Origin: Pohlia nutans
Taxonomy: Eukaryota > Streptophyta > Bryopsida > Bryales > Mniaceae
Reading direction: 5' to 3'
Assembly: GCA_022496805.1 (NCBI GenBank)
Contig: CM040085.1
Span: 29,789,811-29,853,810, forward strand
DNA: 64,000 nucleotides
Both the position numbers and the translations under genes were made by a program. Shown piece after piece: positions 59,223 through 64,000 of the stretch. The notes below the pieces were generated by a model. The model saw only the letters and a list, made by a program, of their open reading frames with translations. It searched no databases and was not told the origin of the DNA. Each line of letters opens with the position of its first letter. Position 1 is the first letter of the stretch.

Positions 59223-60440
59223 GAAGAAATCTTCAAGTACGTGTGATTCTACTGGACATAAAGCTCAAATAACGCGCCCAGCACAACTAGTTGATGATTA
59301 CTGCTCCCCTTTGCAATTATCTACATCAAAGCCCAATGGCCAGCACCAAATCAACAATCGCAAAGACTCACGCTGAAGTTACAGTGATAAGAAGTATGGA
59401 GAAATGAGTTCATAACTGCTCAACACCGAAAGCCTAGACCACATCCAAGCTTCTCCAGCAAGACTTAACAGGTAATAAAACTCGTACCGATGGTCCTGGC
59501 ACTTGAGTAGCATGTAATGCAACCGATGCGCCCCTGCAAGACGCCCTTCAACCCAGGCTAGCGTGTGGCTTCATTCAAATCTTGCAACCCCAATAACTAA
59601 TTCTTACAATCAACAAGCTAGACCCACAGAAATGGGCAACGCAACAAGCACGGCGATCAACGCAAGGAGCCCACTCGCAGTGACAAAAATGAGCGAGAAG
59701 ATCAAGTATACAAGTTGCACCACTCAGTGACAAAGAGCATTTGTGTCTGAAAACCTCGTCGAGAAGAAGGTATTTGTTAGCACTCAATATTGGCATACAG
59801 ACAATGTTTTTATATTATATTTTGTCTGTATCGTTGAGAAATATGGTAAGGTATATTTTGATTAAGGGCTTGTTTACACCAAGGAAGTTTGGGTTGGAGC
59901 CCAAAGAGGTGGAGGGCTTTGATTGGAAGGTAGGCATGGTACCTCGCTTTTGGGTTTACACCAAATCAAAGTTGGGTTGTAGCTCAAATTTTTTTCAGTG
60001 GATGAAAATCCTTGCTGGAATCCTAGTTGGCCGAAATGAATAGTGATTTCCTGGACCTACGGGTAGTTTTTGTTGGGAAGGTCTCGGAGGTACCCAACCC
60101 CGAATTCCAGGAGGAAATTCAGGGAATTTTTTTTCGGTCATTCATATATATTTGTTTATTGATTGTTTCTAGGATGTTTTTGGCCTGATTTTTTTTTGAG
60201 GATTTTTTTTGTTTGCACTATTACCGTTAGGTGGAAGTTACCGTTTACTACCATAGGTAGAAATTACCGTAGGAAGTGCAACGTCTCATTCTTTTGGAGC
60301 TTAAAATACAATTTTTTTTTTGGAGTTTGTAATTGTTGATTGAAAAGGAGAAGGCATTTGCTCACTTCTTCACCTCTTTAGATTGCTTGTGTATTGTGGT
60401 TGTTGTGTTTTTCTCATTTTTTTTTCTAATTAGTTGTGCA

Positions 60441-61023
60441 ATGGAAGGGGGGTATGCTCAAGTTGTTGAGTCAAGTGAGCCTCAAATTTATAGTCAGAAT
60501 TCAGCTTGGATGATGAGCTCCTCTTCTATTCCTCAATTTCAGACCCACGGTCCATCATTGAAAGTTCCAAGTGCATTTCAAAATGTGGGCAATAGTTTCT
60601 CTCAATCTCCGTATGTTAGATTGCCGTATAGTGACAATGAGGTGCAAGAAGTTGGATATCAACCTCCATCTCAAATTTCTTCACACAATCAACAATTTTT
60701 ACAGTCTTCCAATTTTTTGCAGCCACCATTTTTCTCACAGCCCAAGGTTTTTAGGGATGTTGGCAAGAGTGTATTGCTAGAAGTGAAGAAGGAAGGAGAA
60801 TCGAAGGTTGTTCCTAAGAAGCGAGGTAGAGGTCCAACAAAGTCCAAAGGAGGGGAGAAGGAAGCAAAGAAGAGCAAGAAATTTGAAGAGAAGGCATGTT
60901 TTGAAGAAGGTGAGAAGGATGACAATGATGAGAGCTTACACTGGAAAGATGAAGAAGTAGAGACATTGATTGCTGTGCGTGGAGAATTGGCCCAAGAATT
61001 TTCGAAAGCAGCCAAAAAACAAG
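60441..61023 (+). CDS. Trihelix exon 1 (unit 11)
   Basis: Identical in translation to unit 1. Confidence 0.58.
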
Positions 61024-61901
61024 GTATGTGCTCAATTTATAGATTACAGCTTCAATATTTAGAAATATTGATGATTTTTTTACTTAGTGCAAAATGTTTG
61101 TCCAAAACCGAGGTGCCTTTTGGTGCCTTTGCCTTACATTGTTTCTGTCTTACTGCATCCTGGCACTCTTTGAGGGGTGCCTGGCTAGGTAAAAACATAT
61201 CATGCCTAGAATTGATGAAGGTCTACTTCAACCCTTAAACGTCCACTGTAAGTGTTTCCGAAATACACTGAAACAATGTCCTAAGAGGTCATCATCGACG
61301 TTTAAGAGTTAACATGCCCAGATATGTTTGAAATGTAATCTGCCACTGGCAATGAAATCTAGACATTCTAACAGAATCTAGATCAATGTGCGGAAGACAT
61401 ACAATATCGTCATCGCAGTTACAATTCTTCCTAGTTTTGTTACAAACTGCTCCATAACCATTGAAGATTAGTACCACTATTACAGTATAGCACGTACGCT
61501 TCCTCATGCAATCAACATTGATTTCATCTGACTATGGAAGGTGGTAGTTGATTCCATTTGCATAGAGACAAATAAAAGGGAAAGTTATATTCTGAAAAGA
61601 CTTACACACATGAGCACACAGACTACATAATCTTGGAGGAGGATATTGGATATACTTCCAGGTCCTTGGTAGTGATCTACTTTATCCAACCATCTTGGTG
61701 GGAGTTACATATATGACTCAAGCTTGAAAAATAGAGCAAGGCTAATAACCCTCTCCTTCAAGAGTGGCCTCCTGAACTGGTCCAGACATTATATTTACTT
61801 AACATGATATATAAGTTCTCTATAACTGACAACGAATATATGAACTACAAATGCACAGAAGCTGGGAATGTAACCAAGCGAGTTTAAATCTTTACTCGAG
61901 T

Positions 61902-62276
61902 TCAATCGTTGCTTCGATCGCTCTGAAACTTTGAGCGGATCCATCCAGCGAACTTTGAGACTCCACTCGGCTGGCTGGTGCTTGCTTCGTTGGTCACGGG
62001 ACCTTGCCTGGGAGTTCCTTCCCATTTAAACACCCCAAGTTTCTCTGTTATGATAATGGTCTTGTACTCTGCAAGGTCATCAGAAGATATAATAATGGTT
62101 GCAGTTTGAGATTTGTCGATCTCAAAGAAATGATACTCCTTGTAGGTAGCATTCTTATCCAAATGCAGTTCATAGAACTTCCCCTGTTTCAACTCACATA
62201 AGAGTCTGTGCACTCCAGTGGTCCCTTCCTTCACGTTAATAACTACGCTGGTGCTATTGGTAACCTTCGTCTTCAT
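61902..62276 (-). CDS. DUF7748-like protein (unit 12)
   Basis: Identical in translation to the unit 1 copy. Confidence 0.6.
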   Translation of the reverse strand: MKTKVTNSTSVVINVKEGTTGVHRLLCELKQGKFYELHLDKNATYKEYHFFEIDKSQTATIIISSDDLAEYKTIIITEKLGVFKWEGTPRQGPVTNEASTSQPSGVSKFAGWIRSKFQSDRSND

Positions 62277-62390
62277 CGTCTTCGATATTCCAAGAGGAAC
62301 GCCGAACGCGACTGATTCGGTTGAATCAACTGATTGCCGATGAGTGTTATGTAGATATTACCTTTCGGGCAAGATGCCAGCCTCGTCGGT

Positions 62391-64000
62391 TTAGATTAAC
62401 TTTGGACCTGGACGGCACAATATCAACGGATGCGCGATGACAAATAATAACGAGAACAAAAATATGGCCAACCAAACGATCCACGAGCTCCGGTCAAAAG
62501 ATTTGATCCCGGGTTGAGAACTGCTCTTTTTTTTATTCTCCGAGAAGTCGTAGAACCTAAATGCCTCGCCTTGCTCTTTCAGTGCTTCTATTCTTTTACT
62601 CACTTCCTGAGTACAGAACCCCACATAATCCACACCCGCTTTAGTAGATCACTCGACTATCAAACCCTAAAGGTCCTCACCCCTCTCCAGATTTGGAGAA
62701 TTGCAAAGTTGCATTATAAAATGCAACTAGGAGGGATATCTTGAACTTGATGTATGAATAAAAGTTGTACATTATGAATTTATGATTCTATTCCCAAGGT
62801 TAGAGCTATGATTGCTATCACCAATAATATTATTGTATACAATTTGAAACTTCAAATTCAAAATTCTTTTGTAATTTGATTTCGAATAAGATATTGACAA
62901 TTTGGGATGAAATTTGTTAAGATGGGTTGAAATGTAATAGTGATTTTTGGTGATTTTTTGATTGCTTAATTTAATGAGTTGATTATTTCAAACGCACTTT
63001 TGAATTAAGATCTTTTGCAGCACAAAATGAGGCATTAAAATTTCAAATATCATCTCCTTTCTAATCGGTTCACATTCATGAAGCTAACTTCTCATAAAAT
63101 CTGTACATAGTAAAAAAACTACACTACAAAAAGTGCATGACAGATGAGAAAACGGAGTTTGATTATGTACATCATGCAAAAAGAATGAATGGTTAAGTTG
63201 GGCGTTGAAGGGTTAATACAATGTATAGTACTAGTATTTGATTACTCAAGTGTGCCACAAGTTCCATGCATGCTTTTGATTACAACGCAGAGTTAAGAGA
63301 GAGAGCGAAGTACCTGGAGACAAATCCTGTCATCGCTAATGGTCCTCTCATAACTACTTATGGTCCGAAACTTTCGCCTAATGTGCGCAAGAGTACCCAC
63401 CGACGCAAACACAGATAACGCAATGGGAAGCCCAACGTTCAGGCAATGCAAGTAGTTCGACTGAGATGAGGCAGTTAAGAGCACGCCTTGAAAGACGCTG
63501 TAGTAACCAACCACATTATAGATTTCATTCCTGAAGTCCCCACACCGCTTTAGCCTTCTATCAACTTTACATGTAAAATTCTTCTCTTGTGCTTCCCACT
63601 CAGCCAGAGCCTTCCTGTACACGGGGTTCTCAATCCACAATAAGTTCCGGATTCGATTGTATGAATGGGGCAGTTTAGTCAGCTCTATCCGTTCAGTCTT
63701 CGGCACCAGTTCTCCTGTAAAACGGCCGGTTGTGATACTCAACGTTCTACCTTGCACCCGGTCTTTTTTTCTCTTTCGAATATACTTCCTTCAGTTCTTC
63801 TTTCGTCAGGTTTCGTGGTTCTTGTCCATTCTCCGGCGGTGGCTCTCCGTCATTCGCCACAGGTTGACCTCCGGTCTGTGGGGGTAGCTGGCCGGACTGC
63901 GAGAGAAGCTGGCCGGTCTGCGAGAGAAGATGGCTGGTCTGCGAGAGTGGCTGCCCGGACTGCGGGGGTGACTGTCGGTTTACCACTTCATTCGTCTGTT
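62391..64000 (-). CDS. Membrane-protein gene (unit 12, 5' end outside window)
   Basis: Exon C 62391-62606, exon B 63314-63757 and the 3' part of exon A up to the window edge. Its ATG would be at about 64196. Confidence 0.55.

Larger units (their letters stand above)
56162..61135 (+). repeat. Array unit 11
   Basis: Complete 4,974-bp unit with no difference from unit 1 in the frames compared. Confidence 0.97.
9695..64000 (+). repeat. Head-to-tail tandem array of a 4,974-bp unit (macrosatellite-like)
   Basis: The segment beginning ACATTGTTTCTGTC at 9695 recurs at exact 4,974-bp steps (14669, 19643, 24617, 29591, 34565, 39539, 44513), at 49488 after one inserted base, and at 56162 and 61136 beyond the gap. 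All units have the same orientation. Each contains a minus-strand membrane-protein gene, a DUF7748-like ORF and a plus-strand trihelix exon 1. Visible variation is minimal. The array leaves the window on the right and holds a gap, so its true copy number is unknown; at least eleven to twelve units are represented. Confidence 0.98.
61136..64000 (+). repeat. Array unit 12, cut by the window edge
   Basis: First 2,865 bp of a further unit. The array continues beyond the window. Confidence 0.97.

Noticed and set aside
9695..64000. rDNA array or CRISPR-like array
   Set aside because: The units contain protein-coding exons and introns and no rRNA-like sequence. Spacing is multi-kilobase with no short direct repeats and spacers.
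9695..64000. The whole array as a pure assembly artefact
   Set aside because: Unit-specific and shared substitutions (17215, 22400/27374/32348, 34261) indicate separate real units. The copy number and the gap region remain uncertain.

Overview
This window is nuclear DNA of a land plant. The evidence is a multi-intron CLV1/BAM-type LRR receptor kinase with GT..AG introns, Stowaway-like, CACTA-like and other MITEs in its introns, a short TTAGGG/TTTAGGG telomere-type tract, and a trihelix-type (plant-specific) DNA-binding exon. The species cannot be named from the sequence. The number of introns in the receptor gene, unlike the near-intronless seed-plant CLV1/BAM genes, hints at a non-seed plant, but this is weak evidence.

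Layout. (1) 1-8605, + strand: the 3' seven exons of one LRR receptor-like kinase, with LRRs, transmembrane helix and a complete RD kinase. The signal peptide and first LRRs are left of the window. Its introns (0.6-1.4 kb) are crowded with small inverted-repeat elements, short direct duplications and hairpins. (2) 8606-9694: 3' flank with a broken MITE copy and no gene I can support. (3) 9695-64000: a head-to-tail tandem array of a 4,974-bp unit, still running at the right edge. Eight full units are followed by a partial unit, a 100-N assembly gap, a second partial unit, one full unit and a last partial unit. Units are almost identical. By comparing translated frames and spot-checking bases I found only three substitution sites, plus five small indels clustered around the gap.

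Content of one unit, using unit 1 coordinates. On the minus strand is a spliced gene (12755 down to 10950) for an unrecognised multi-pass membrane protein with a Gln/Ser/Pro-rich N-terminal region, apparently interrupted by a one-base frameshift at an A7 run. It is followed closely on the same strand by a 124-residue ORF (10835-10461) resembling a plant domain of unknown function (DUF7748-like, from memory). A 78-nt candidate intron could fuse the two. Divergently on the plus strand, from 13974, is exon 1 of a trihelix/SANT-type nuclear protein. Its splice donor (14557) lies 112 bases before the unit junction, so the rest of that gene is cut off in every visible unit and may survive only after the last unit, outside the window. 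A Harbinger-like terminus (13399) upstream suggests the exon may belong to a transposon.

How the parts relate: the receptor gene is an ordinary single-copy neighbour. The notable feature is the recent multi-copy amplification of a divergent gene pair whose junction lies inside an intron. This produces repeated orphan first exons and possible chimeric transcripts across junctions.
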